DNA of 64,000 bases from Flagellimonas profundi (GTDB lineage Bacteria > Bacteroidota > Bacteroidia > Flavobacteriales > Flavobacteriaceae): assembly GCF_017313275.1 (NCBI RefSeq), contig NZ_JAFLNM010000001.1:1488001-1552000 (forward strand). Reading direction: 5' to 3'. The translations under genes and the position numbers were made by a program. Numbering within the stretch: position 1 is the first letter of the stretch; each line of letters begins with the position of its first letter. Shown in pieces: positions 37,262 through 45,811 of this stretch. The notes beneath the pieces were generated by a model. The model was given only the letters and a program-made list of their open reading frames with translations. It had not been told where the DNA came from and searched no databases.

Positions 37262-37885
37262 TTAGTTACCACAGCTTTCCAATATCTCTTTTGCTCTCTC
37301 TTCGCCCCAAGTCGGATAAAATGGTGTTTCGGATTTAAAGGTAGCAAAAAGTTCCAACGCCCTTTCCACATCTTGGCAATATGGAGCGGTATCCTTACCA
37401 AAGTACCGGGCAGACCCCATATCCCACTCCGCTTTAGATAGAATTACCCTTGGGTTGTTGGGTGACAACTCCATGGCTTTTTGGTACAATTGTGCATTCT
37501 TTGGAGAAAGGGTCATACCATAGGTTGCCCCGTCAAAAGCAATCCAAGCGGTGTTAATGAGTGCTTCTTGAATTAAAAGTTCCGGGTTGTTCGGTGAAAT
37601 GGCCTTAGCGACATCCAAAAATTCCCTGGCTTTTTCCAGTTGTTCCCTCAGTTTGCCCTCGTCCTTTTCTCCAAATGATACGACGGTGTTGATCTGCGAA
37701 ACATAATAGTACGGTAGCCATTTATCGGGCTCTGCCGTAGCTATACGCTCAAACATATGGGATGCCTCCATTGTCTTTTGGCCTTGCCATAGCTCAAAAG
37801 CCTTTTCCATTCCCTTCACATAACGTTCCTGTGCATTCATAAGTACTGTTCCCAAGAGTACAAATACTAAAATCAGTTTTTTCAT
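37262..37885 (-). CDS. exported helical-repeat (TPR-like) protein
   Basis: 207 residues with a signal peptide ending LMNAQ. The mature chain is helical, with TPR-like units (QKTMEASHMFERIATAEPDK, AREFLDVAKAISPNNPELL, QKAMELSPNNPRVILSKAE) and two cysteines near the end (YCQDVE, ESCGN) that may form a disulfide. It is first in the unit with the kinase and ends 3 bases before it, which suggests a periplasmic partner or ligand-facing protein for the kinase. That link is inferred from position only. Confidence 0.75.
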   Translation of the reverse strand: MKKLILVFVLLGTVLMNAQERYVKGMEKAFELWQGQKTMEASHMFERIATAEPDKWLPYYYVSQINTVVSFGEKDEGKLREQLEKAREFLDVAKAISPNNPELLIQEALINTAWIAFDGATYGMTLSPKNAQLYQKAMELSPNNPRVILSKAEWDMGSARYFGKDTAPYCQDVERALELFATFKSETPFYPTWGEERAKEILESCGN

Positions 37886-38495
37886 GACTGTTGTTTTATG
37901 ATTATTGATATCACAAAGATGAATTGATGACAGTCAATTTTGAAAGAAGGATTACCGAACTGTAAAAAATTGGTGCTGGGTTGTAGTTTGTATCGGGAAT
38001 CCCTTCAAAAGAGAACAAAATAACCTAGATTCAAGTTTTAAAATTTCTTCTTTTTGAAGTTGAATATTTAATAAACGGCGCAAGTAAACCCCATAAACCG
38101 CGGTCTTACTATTACAATAATGGAAAGACAAGAAGTGTTTCTGTAGGAAAATCATTCTGATTTACACTTCTTTTACAAATAGAATTCGTTTTAAGGTACT
38201 CATTTACAGATTTTTATTATATTTAATAGTTGGTCTTGCAAAGTAAATTTTCCTTTACATTCCAACAATAGTTTCCCAGTTAAATAAGACCTTTACTTGT
38301 TTCTGAAATTTGTGTTTTGACGATAGGAAAAAGCAAGTTGTATTCCCCCAATTACCCTATAATTATTTTAAGTCAACAATTGTAATCATTGATCAAGGTG
38401 CTAAAAACCCTGACGTTAGGTGTACCTAAATCTCAATTTTGGCCATACATGAATCGAGCTTTTCACTATAAATAATTAACCATAACACAAAAACA
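37886..38495. other. 610-base intergenic region
   Basis: AT-rich gap between the divergent kinase operon and the NTF2 lipoprotein gene. It must hold both promoters, but no confident box pair was found. The only ordered element seen is the near-palindrome TTAGGT-GT-ACCTAA at 38416-38429, about 70 bases before the lipoprotein ATG, a possible operator. Open frames in it have no coding signature. Confidence 0.5.
38416..38429. promoter_or_regulatory. inverted repeat, possible operator
   Basis: Six-base arms TTAGGT and ACCTAA around two bases, 66 bases ahead of the lipoprotein start. Size and position suit a dimeric regulator; no regulator is identified. Confidence 0.25.
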
Positions 38496-39017
38496 ATGAA
38501 AAAAATCCTTTTCCTAAGCGCATTGGCAGTACTTGCATTCAGTGCTTGCCAACAAGGTCCTATTCGATATACGCAGGACTCACCAGAAATTGATATAGTA
38601 AAACAATTGATATCGAACTACAACAATAAAACATTCGATACAAGCATGTATGCAGATACCTCAAAAACGTTTTACAATGTCAGTAAAAATCCAATGTCTG
38701 CCAGCGAAGCCATGGATTATCATAAACAAACTGATGCAAATTATTCGTCCAGGAGCTTTCAAAACGAGAACTCAGAATATGAAATGGTCGTCACCGATGA
38801 TGGTGAAACATGGGTAAATTGTTGGTTGGATTGGAAAGGAACCTTAGCCGCCAACAACAAGGAAATAGATATCCCCGTTCATTTGACCTATCGATTTGTG
38901 GATGGCAAAATTGTAAGGGAATATGGTTATTGGGACCCATCAGAAGTTATGATGGAGCTGCAGAAAATTGAAATGGAAGCCAAAAAGGCCGAGGAAGAAA
39001 TGGAACCAATGAAGTAA
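38496..39017 (+). CDS. NTF2/SnoaL-like lipoprotein
   Basis: 173 residues. Lipobox LAFSAC gives Cys18. The mature part looks like a NTF2-type fold: IDIVKQLISNYNNKTFD (N-terminal helix with the usual period), YADTSKTFYNVSKNPM, EMVVTDDGETWVNCWLDWKG, and IPVHLTYRFVDGKIVREYGYWDP, where the final strand with D-G-K-I-V is typical. The C-terminal 25 residues are a charged helix. Function unknown. It is a single gene with its own terminator. Confidence 0.75.
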   Translation: MKKILFLSALAVLAFSACQQGPIRYTQDSPEIDIVKQLISNYNNKTFDTSMYADTSKTFYNVSKNPMSASEAMDYHKQTDANYSSRSFQNENSEYEMVVTDDGETWVNCWLDWKGTLAANNKEIDIPVHLTYRFVDGKIVREYGYWDPSEVMMELQKIEMEAKKAEEEMEPMK

Positions 39018-39047
39018 TTATGTCCAACATAACAGCTTTAATAACTA

Positions 39048-39075
39048 AAATAGGCCCAATTCAGGGCCTTTTTTA
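39048..39075 (+). terminator. terminator after the NTF2 lipoprotein gene
   Basis: Arms AGGCCC / GGGCCT around a 6-base loop, preceded by A residues and followed by six or more T residues. Confidence 0.75.
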
Positions 39076-39174
39076 AGGTTTAAACTATTTTACCGGCAAC
39101 CCACCGGAGTCGCATGATATCAGATTTATTATCTTTAACCTTTTTATATTCCCAAGGGCAACGCTTCCATCAAT

Positions 39175-39786
39175 ATGTACATTCCATCACATTATAACAA
39201 CCAAGATATTGCTGAAGTCAAGAACTTTTTACAGCAAAACAGCTTTGGCATTTTAATCAATATTGTTGACAATAAACCTTGGGGAACCCATATTCCGCTT
39301 GAACTGGAAACAGATGATGAGGGAAATGATATTTTAATGGGCCACATTGCCAAGGCCAATCCGCAATGGAAATATTTTAACGACGAGGCCCAAGTACTTT
39401 GCATTTTCAATGGTCCGCATGCCTATGTATCTTCATCGTGGTACAAAGATGAAGAAGTGCCCACTTGGAACTACATTGCCGTTCATGTTTATGGAACCTT
39501 AAAAGTATTGACGGAGGAAGAAACCATGGCATCCATGCACCGGTTGGTAGAAAAATACGAGAAGGACTCCAAAAAGCCGATTTCCCTGAACAACTTATCC
39601 CCTAAAACCTTGAGGCAGGTAAAAGGAGTTGTTGGCTTTAAGGTTTTAATATCCGACATACAAGCTACCTACAAGCTTTCCCAGACCCGAGCAGATGACC
39701 ATCACAAAATAATATCGGAACTCGAAGAAAGGTCCGATCCAGGGAGTCAGGGCATTGCCGAGCATATGAAAGAAACTGAATCTTGA
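39175..39786 (+). CDS. FMN-binding negative transcriptional regulator (PaiB family)
   Basis: 203 residues, the usual PaiB length. Starts MYIPSHYNNQDIAEV; split-barrel features include LINIVDNKPWGTHIPLEL, LMGHIAKANPQWK, VLCIFNGPHAYVSSSWY and VPTWNYIAVHVYG, and the end segment TYKLSQTRADDHHKIISEL is diagnostic. PaiB in Bacillus was described as a protease/sporulation repressor; the fold is a flavin-binding split barrel, and many members are probably oxidoreductases or polyamine/acetyl related. It is convergent with the PorP/SprF gene, with only 4 bases between stops. Confidence 0.9.
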   Translation: MYIPSHYNNQDIAEVKNFLQQNSFGILINIVDNKPWGTHIPLELETDDEGNDILMGHIAKANPQWKYFNDEAQVLCIFNGPHAYVSSSWYKDEEVPTWNYIAVHVYGTLKVLTEEETMASMHRLVEKYEKDSKKPISLNNLSPKTLRQVKGVVGFKVLISDIQATYKLSQTRADDHHKIISELEERSDPGSQGIAEHMKETES

Positions 39787-39790
39787 TTCT

Positions 39791-41578
39791 CTATTCAATA
39801 TCCTGGAACATTGTATCGGCCCAATTGGAGTATCTGGGGTTTTCCACATGCATGATCCAAATTTCATCCTGATATTTCCCCTTCAATTGAGATTTGTAAG
39901 CAGCATAGGCAGCCTCGTTCTCTTGGTACTTGGCCAAATAAACATAATTGAGTCCGTTGTCCGGATTTTTAAAATATTGGGCCTGCAATCCCTTTCTTTT
40001 TAATTCTTTCATAAAGTTTTTAAGGTATGTCTCATTCTTAAAAACATTGGCCACAATGTAATGTCCTTGCCCTACACCTTCCAGATTGATATATTTCTCA
40101 ATGGGCTTGAATGCTCCACCATGAAATTTACCCTCTTTCTTCTTCTCAACTTTGTTGGAAACGGTTGGGGTGTTTTCCGCCACGGCGGTAACAGTCGAAG
40201 CTTCAATTGAATTGTAAAGGGAGTCCAGATCCTTACTGTCCGCTAGGTACAATTTTTGGGCTTTCCTTTCGATATCTGGAATCTGGTCTCCATTATGTCT
40301 TTTTACCAGCCTCATCACCATCTCAAAGCGCTTCTCCATATCGGCTTCCCTACTTTGTTTCATGGAATCCACCTTATAGAGCAAATCATCTATTACCGCG
40401 TAACTATCTTCCTGTTTTTCCTGAAGTTCAGCCACACGCTCCTCCCAATATGCCCTGTCTTCGTTGTTGGATGGGCGCAAGGTAGTTTTTACATCCAACT
40501 TACCGCTCTGCTCCGTTTGTTCGGTTTTATTATCTGCATCGGCTACGGCAGAGTTCTCAATCTTCTTTTTCTCTTCATCATCGTTGGAAACGAAAGTGTT
40601 TTTGGATAGATTGGGTACAAAGGAATAGGCAATGGAAATTTCGTGGGTCACACCGAGATTGGCAATGCTGTTGCTCAGGCTTTTCTCAAAGTTATACCCA
40701 AAAGACAGTCTTTGATTTAGATTAAAACCTGTTCCGGCAGATGCTCCGTAAAACTGATCATATCCTCCCTGAATCCACCCCAACTTGGGAAGGTCAAGGA
40801 TTATACCTCCTCCGAAAACCGGGTCCTCACTGCCCTTAAAGCGGGCTCTCGCCAAAGGCATTAATCGGCTATCCTCAAATATGCCCTTTCCGTTCTCGAA
40901 CTCATACACGTACTGTATATGGCCAGAGAAGGTTTTTTCATTCAAATTGGTCAAAGAGTTCCCTGACTTTATATTGTAATCGACCAAATTTTGGGCAAAA
41001 GCACCAAAATCGAACTTGCCAATACTTAGGTTAAGGCCAGGTTGGAACGAAATTACGGAGCTTTCCTCAGCCTCTCTCAAAAAAGGATCTTCTTCTTGGG
41101 TAACCGCTCTACTCGGGTCGTAACTACTTACATAATAGGGAATATTGACCCCAAATGTCAGGCTACTTTCCTCTCCCAACTGTATGCCGTGGGAGTAATT
41201 GGCCATAACCCCTAAATTGGAAATTACCCCCTCACTTTGATTATATAAACTAAAACCAAGCCCAACTCTATCATTTATTCTACCACTGTAGCTCAAAAAA
41301 TAGTTTTGGCGGTTGTTCTCGAAATCGGCACTTTGACTTCGATGAAAGAAGTTTATATAAGATTTGTCCTCCCTTATGGAAGAAAAGGTGGGGTTGATCA
41401 AAAACCTGTTGAACTTTAGCAGGTTTTGAAATGGGACGTCGTAACTCACATAGGGATTATTTTCTTCTTGGGCTTGTGAGGGAAGACCTAGAAAAAAAAT
41501 GATCAATAGCGCAAAAAAGTAACGCTCAAATTGGGACGGAAATGTAGTTTGAAAACACAGGGGTAGTTTTATCTCCAT
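39791..41578 (-). CDS. PorP/SprF family type IX secretion membrane protein with C-terminal SPOR-like domain
   Basis: 595 residues. A signal sequence (ALLIIFFLGLPSQAQ, ending about 36) is followed by a PorP/SprF barrel to about 310 (VSYDVPFQNLLKFNRFLINP, INFFHRSQSADFENN). A charged linker with coiled-coil potential (AYWEERVAELQEKQ) spans about 340-470, and the last 85 residues form a SPOR-like domain (GHYIVANVFKNETYLKNF, YVYLAKYQENEAAY). PorP/SprF proteins link T9SS substrates or gliding adhesins to the surface; SPOR domains bind denuded peptidoglycan. No T9SS substrate with a C-terminal sorting domain is seen next to it. A shorter start is possible, since the first 20 residues are poorly hydrophobic. 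Confidence 0.85.
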   Translation of the reverse strand: MEIKLPLCFQTTFPSQFERYFFALLIIFFLGLPSQAQEENNPYVSYDVPFQNLLKFNRFLINPTFSSIREDKSYINFFHRSQSADFENNRQNYFLSYSGRINDRVGLGFSLYNQSEGVISNLGVMANYSHGIQLGEESSLTFGVNIPYYVSSYDPSRAVTQEEDPFLREAEESSVISFQPGLNLSIGKFDFGAFAQNLVDYNIKSGNSLTNLNEKTFSGHIQYVYEFENGKGIFEDSRLMPLARARFKGSEDPVFGGGIILDLPKLGWIQGGYDQFYGASAGTGFNLNQRLSFGYNFEKSLSNSIANLGVTHEISIAYSFVPNLSKNTFVSNDDEEKKKIENSAVADADNKTEQTEQSGKLDVKTTLRPSNNEDRAYWEERVAELQEKQEDSYAVIDDLLYKVDSMKQSREADMEKRFEMVMRLVKRHNGDQIPDIERKAQKLYLADSKDLDSLYNSIEASTVTAVAENTPTVSNKVEKKKEGKFHGGAFKPIEKYINLEGVGQGHYIVANVFKNETYLKNFMKELKRKGLQAQYFKNPDNGLNYVYLAKYQENEAAYAAYKSQLKGKYQDEIWIMHVENPRYSNWADTMFQDIE

Positions 41579-41852
41579 AGCCGATTGGGATTTGTAGGTT
41601 AATATTCCTGATTGGGACAGGTTGATATTTGTTTAAGTTTTTCATTCGCAAGATTTGGGACTTGTAAGAATTTTACCACTAAACTTAATGTAAATCTAAT
41701 TATTTTATCGTCCAACAGATAATTTTTTCGTTGAATGGCAGTCGAAATTGAAAGATAGATTGCTTTTACTACTTAAAAATTGGATTTCAGTTTACCAATT
41801 GTTGTGTATTTCGATTTATTTTTGGGGGGAAATCTCCAAAACTTTTCTCAAA

Positions 41853-42332
41853 ATGAATCCATCCTACAGAATTGTTCCCTATTCGGAAGCCTACAAAGAT
41901 GCCTTTAGGAGCCTGAATGAGGAATGGATCATCAAGTATTTTAAAATTGAGGAAATGGACCGCATTATACTCCAAAACCCAAAAGAATATATTTTGGATA
42001 AAGGCGGTTATATCGCTGTTGCCTTATGTGATGATGTTCCTGTAGGAGTCTGTGCATTGATACCCTGTAAATATGATGGGTATGATTTTGAACTCTCCAA
42101 AATGGGAGTTTCTCCAAAAGCCCAGGGCAAGGGTATTGGAAAACTATTGGGACTACATATTATTAACCAGGCTAAACGGATGGGTGCCAAGAAAATCTTT
42201 TTGGAGAGCAACCGAAAGTTAGCACCCGCGATAGCTTTATATAAAAAACTGGGATTCAGCGAAATGAGCAATATTGCTTCGCCTTACGCCCGCAGTGATA
42301 TACAAATGGAATTGAATTTGAACACCCCCTAA
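41853..42332 (+). CDS. GNAT family N-acetyltransferase
   Basis: 159 residues from the ATG at 41853 (MNPSYRIVPYSE). The frame is open further upstream to a TTG at 41748, but those residues do not resemble the family, so the ATG is preferred. GNAT motifs: FELSKMGVSPKAQGKGIGKLL (acetyl-CoA loop, shown as GVSPKAQGKGIGKLLG), IFLESNRKLAPAIALYKKLGF. It transfers acetyl from acetyl-CoA to an unknown amine. It stands alone downstream of the divergent PorP/SprF gene. Confidence 0.87.
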   Translation: MNPSYRIVPYSEAYKDAFRSLNEEWIIKYFKIEEMDRIILQNPKEYILDKGGYIAVALCDDVPVGVCALIPCKYDGYDFELSKMGVSPKAQGKGIGKLLGLHIINQAKRMGAKKIFLESNRKLAPAIALYKKLGFSEMSNIASPYARSDIQMELNLNTP

Positions 42333-42452
42333 AGTTCATTTGTACATGATATTACACCATTCCTACGGTTTTTATAGGCTTTTGTAATGGTTCTCTTTTA
42401 TATATGCCTATAAATGAGTATCTTATATACAAAACCTTTAAACTTTATCGCC

Positions 42453-42875
42453 ATGGGTCTAATCAAAAACCTCAACAAATGGGCCAATGCCCATACTTAT
42501 CTTATTTTGGACCTGATCCGCGTATTGCTTGGCGTTGTTCTTTTTGTAAAAGGCATTGAATTTATGACCAACTATGAAGAAATGGAGCAATTGGCCGAAC
42601 CGTTCGAAGAGGTTCCCGGCGGCATGATTTTTCTTCACTATTTGATTCCCGCCCATTTTGTGGGAGGTATACTCATTGTTGTGGGGCTGCTCACCCGATG
42701 GGCGGCCATTGCCCAAACACCGATAATCTTCGGTGCGATCCTGACCAATTTTCTTGGCGAAATGAACACCAACAATCTTATGTTATCCATTATTGTGCTA
42801 CTGGCCACACTGTTCTTTATTGTATATGGATCTGGAAAACATTCTGTGGACTACTATCTAAAAATGCAACAGTAA
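42453..42875 (+). CDS. DoxX-like membrane protein
   Basis: 141 residues from the ATG at 42453 (MGLIKNLNKWANAHTY); the frame extends to an ATG at 42414 with a poor N-terminus. Four membrane helices: about 16-36 (LILDLIRVLLGVVLFVKGIEF), 58-77, 82-102 and 108-126. The pattern DLIRVLLGVVLFVKG and VGGILIVVGLLTRWAA suits the DoxX family, which includes subunits of quinone or thiosulfate oxidoreductases as well as many unassigned proteins. Convergent with the TonB receptor gene, one base apart. Function unknown. Confidence 0.8.
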   Translation: MGLIKNLNKWANAHTYLILDLIRVLLGVVLFVKGIEFMTNYEEMEQLAEPFEEVPGGMIFLHYLIPAHFVGGILIVVGLLTRWAAIAQTPIIFGAILTNFLGEMNTNNLMLSIIVLLATLFFIVYGSGKHSVDYYLKMQQ

Positions 42876-42876
42876 C

Positions 42877-45039
42877 CTAAAGGTTATCCAATTGATTGCT
42901 TTTGCCATCGGTACTAATGGTCCAAAAGAACCCAACAAAGAAAAAGCTATCCGCAGGTGGCGTAATCGCTCTTCGATCATAGAATCCGTTCACATCCGGG
43001 GCATCGGCGTATTGATAATTACTGATGTTATTGATGCTCAATAAATTGCTTATGGAGAAGTATAAAATCTTTTGTTGATCGATCAAGTAGGCCCAATTAA
43101 AACTCAAATTATTGTACGATTTGGTTCGCTCTTCCATAAACCCGGGGTTGTTCGGGTTATGATATGGCCTCCCCGATCCATAAGAATACGACAGTCCGAT
43201 CTGGGAGCGCAGCTTATCCACCCAGTATTTGGTGACCAATGAAATGTTATGCCTTGGCGCAAAGTTTGGGGTTGCCTTTTCAGGAAAGTTTCGGTAGTCC
43301 CGTTCGGTGTCCAGAAAAGAATAAGAGAACCAATAATCCAAATGATCAATGCTCTTGCTATCCCTCCAAAAAACATCGATGCCCTTGGCATAGCCTCCTC
43401 CCGAGTTCGTGTACATTGAATTGAACTGTGGCACATCCGTATCAAATTTGATCAAACGGTCATAGTCCTTGTAATACAACTCGGTTCTAAAGGTTTTTCC
43501 ATTGTTGATATATTGATAGTTAAGAATATAGTGGGATGCTTTCTCCATCTCCAAGTCTTGCTCAAACTTCACCACATCGGAGAGCGGCCTTTGGTAAAAA
43601 TCGCCATAAGCCAAAGAAAACTGCCCTTCATCACCTGGTTTGTAGGCCAAGGACACTCGAGGCGACACTTCAAAACCATCCAACAAACTGCTATGCGTGG
43701 CCCGAACGCCAAGTTTCATTGCAAATTTATTGCTCAAAAAGATATCGGATTCCGCAAAGGCCGCCCACAGGCCATCCGAATACCCGCTTTTAAAAGCATT
43801 CACATCCGTATCGGTAAAGGTTTCATCAAAATTGGTGTGAAAGTATTCCGTCCCAAAACTCAAATCATAACGATTACTGAAATTTTTACGGGCCTTCACC
43901 TTAAGGTGCGTTGATATTTCCCCGATATCCACCCTGTCCTGCTCAATTCCAATATCATTGGAATCCCAAGCTATGGATGCTCCTGAGGTCAAGCTCCAGT
44001 CGTTGGCGAAATAGTATTTATAGGACGAATTAAAGTATAGGTTATTGTTCTTGAGCCGGAAACGTACATAATCTTCAAATTTGATGTCCTCCTGTTCAAT
44101 ATCCAAATTGGTTTGGTTGAACCCTGTGTACAATTTGAACATGCTCTTTTCTCCTCGGCTCCTAAAAACCGCTTCACCAGAAATGGACTCGTATGGGCTG
44201 TTCCAACGGACTCCTTGGGTAGATGGAATCAGTGCTTCATATGGGGCAAGGTTCAAATAATTCGTGTTGATGCTCAACGATTGATCGCCCCAAATTTTTG
44301 TATGACCAACACCACCTCCAACACTCATTATGGAAACATCCGTTTTCTCTTGTAAAGGTACATCCGTGGTGTTCAGCAATAGCACACTGGAGAGGGCTTG
44401 GCCATATTCGGCCGAATAACCACCAGTGCTAAAGGAAATCCCCTTAAAAAGAAAGGGCGAAAACCTACCACGGGTAGGTGTATTGTTCGGTGTCGCATTG
44501 AAGGGTTGAAAAACGCGTAGCCCATCTATAAAAACCTGCGTTTCCCCTGCGGTACCTCCCCTAACGAACAAACGGCCGTCCTCATTTACCGTTGTGGTGC
44601 CGGGCAAGGTCTGCAAAGCGGCCACAAAATCGCCAGCAGCCCCAGCCGTGGTAACAATATCGAGCGGTTTCAGTACCGACACCTTGGAATTATCCCCGGC
44701 CTCAAAAGTACCTGCCGTCAAGGTAACGCCCGACAACGAATTTACGGACTCCATCAATGTAATGTGCAGATCGTTGAAATAGCCAATGTCGCCGGCCTCG
44801 TGGTGGGGCTCAAAGGATAACATGGAAACTATAAGCGTTTGAAGTCCTTCTTCGGTAGTCTCGAAACTAAAGTTTCCATTAGCATCCGAAGATGCCCCAT
44901 CGTAAGTACCTTCCAGATAAATGTTGGCTCCTTCGATCGGCTTGTTTTTGGCATCGGTAACTTTTCCTGTTATGGACTGTTGGGAAAAAAGAGCTCCCGT
45001 GCATAATAATAAGGTAATTAGATTGATGAGGATTTTCAT
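42877..45039 (-). CDS. TonB-dependent outer-membrane receptor with carboxypeptidase-like regulatory domain
   Basis: 720 residues from the ATG at 45039, whose signal peptide (ILINLITLLLCTGALFSQ) is clear; the frame stays open upstream to 45141 but has no leader. A CarboxypepD_reg beta-sandwich at about 20-110 (ITGKVTDAKNKPIEGANIYLEG), the plug at about 115-225 (ALQTLPGTTTVNEDGRLFVRGG, shown in part) and a 22-strand barrel to the end. The plug carries DGRLFVRGG and TQVFIDGLRV. It moves a substrate of unknown type, driven by TonB. Divergent from the DUF2141 gene, and probably co-regulated with it. No SusD partner is present, so it is not a typical polysaccharide locus. Confidence 0.93.
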   Translation of the reverse strand: MKILINLITLLLCTGALFSQQSITGKVTDAKNKPIEGANIYLEGTYDGASSDANGNFSFETTEEGLQTLIVSMLSFEPHHEAGDIGYFNDLHITLMESVNSLSGVTLTAGTFEAGDNSKVSVLKPLDIVTTAGAAGDFVAALQTLPGTTTVNEDGRLFVRGGTAGETQVFIDGLRVFQPFNATPNNTPTRGRFSPFLFKGISFSTGGYSAEYGQALSSVLLLNTTDVPLQEKTDVSIMSVGGGVGHTKIWGDQSLSINTNYLNLAPYEALIPSTQGVRWNSPYESISGEAVFRSRGEKSMFKLYTGFNQTNLDIEQEDIKFEDYVRFRLKNNNLYFNSSYKYYFANDWSLTSGASIAWDSNDIGIEQDRVDIGEISTHLKVKARKNFSNRYDLSFGTEYFHTNFDETFTDTDVNAFKSGYSDGLWAAFAESDIFLSNKFAMKLGVRATHSSLLDGFEVSPRVSLAYKPGDEGQFSLAYGDFYQRPLSDVVKFEQDLEMEKASHYILNYQYINNGKTFRTELYYKDYDRLIKFDTDVPQFNSMYTNSGGGYAKGIDVFWRDSKSIDHLDYWFSYSFLDTERDYRNFPEKATPNFAPRHNISLVTKYWVDKLRSQIGLSYSYGSGRPYHNPNNPGFMEERTKSYNNLSFNWAYLIDQQKILYFSISNLLSINNISNYQYADAPDVNGFYDRRAITPPADSFFFVGFFWTISTDGKSNQLDNL

Positions 45040-45106
45040 GACCGTTCGTTTTGATTGATGCCACAAATGTCCTCTTAAGCACAAAGCCAAACCAAAACGA
45101 AATACC

Positions 45107-45128
45107 CAGTTGTAGTTTTTCACAACTG
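45107..45128. promoter_or_regulatory. inverted repeat between divergent TonB and DUF2141 genes
   Basis: Arms CAGTTGT and ACAACTG with an 8-base spacer, inside the 212-base divergent promoter region. Suits a dimeric repressor or activator controlling both genes. Confidence 0.3.
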
Positions 45129-45251
45129 AATTGAATTGCAATATCCAATTTGCAGTTCACTCCAAAAAATCAACATTTCGGTAGGTTGAAATTTCACAGG
45201 ATCAACTACTTCCTGAATTTTGAAGCGTACAAAACATCAAAAACAAGCATT

Positions 45252-45671
45252 ATGAAAACTGTAACACTAGCATTAAGTTTCTTCTTTGTGAGTATCATCG
45301 CCATGGCACAAGAGAAAACAGGAATCGACATTACGATCACCATTGACAACATAACCAGCAATGAAGGTAAAGTATTGGCAGGCCTTCATACCGAAGATAC
45401 CTTTATGAAAGGACAGGGCCTACAAAACCTTCAAAGTTCCATTAAAGGTGGAAAAGTAACCTTGACATTTACCAATGTATCTCCTGGCAATTATGCCATT
45501 ATGGCGATGCACGATGCCAATGAAAACAACCGTATGGACTATCAGGCCAATGGAATGCCTCTAGAAAATTACGGAATGTCCGGTAACGATATGGCTATGG
45601 GTCCACCTACATTTAATAGTGCGAAGTTTACCGTGGGTGATGAGGATTTGGAAATGAACATCCGATTCTAG
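45252..45671 (+). CDS. DUF2141 domain exported protein
   Basis: 139 residues from the ATG at 45252 (MKTVTLALSFFFVSIIAMAQ, a signal peptide); the frame is open upstream to 45150 without a leader. The small beta-sandwich of DUF2141 shows VSPGNYAIMAMHDANENNRMD, with the conserved D-x-N-x-N-x-x-D turn, and FTVGDEDLEMNIRF at the end. Such proteins are common in Bacteroidota beside outer-membrane receptors; function unknown. Divergent from the TonB receptor, and ended by its own terminator. Confidence 0.85.
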   Translation: MKTVTLALSFFFVSIIAMAQEKTGIDITITIDNITSNEGKVLAGLHTEDTFMKGQGLQNLQSSIKGGKVTLTFTNVSPGNYAIMAMHDANENNRMDYQANGMPLENYGMSGNDMAMGPPTFNSAKFTVGDEDLEMNIRF

Positions 45672-45693
45672 CAAAAAAAGCATCAATCAAAAG

Positions 45694-45721
45694 AAAGCCT
45701 GCCGTGTGCAGGCTTTTTGTT
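45694..45721 (+). terminator. terminator after the DUF2141 gene
   Basis: Arms AAAGCCTGC / GCAGGCTTT around a 5-base loop, followed by a T run. Confidence 0.82.
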
Positions 45722-45811
45722 TTTATGGCAGCTTATATTTTCAGGATTCCTTTTTTTCTATAGACTAGCCTGATAGTTTTTTATACTTTTATACCATAAA
45801 CTTATACTTGA

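Noticed and set aside
37952..38155. 67-codon minus-strand open frame in the 610-base gap
   Set aside because: No recognisable domain or leader, AT-rich codons, and no terminator or promoter that would fit; treated as chance.
41748..41852. N-terminal extension of the GNAT gene from a TTG
   Set aside because: The extra 35 residues are hydrophobic and unlike the family, and the ATG at 41853 gives the normal family N-terminus.
45040..45141. N-terminal extension of the TonB receptor
   Set aside because: The signal peptide is at the internal ATG at 45039; the upstream residues would hide it.
45150..45251. N-terminal extension of the DUF2141 gene
   Set aside because: The signal peptide begins at the ATG at 45252; the upstream part overlaps the divergent promoter region.
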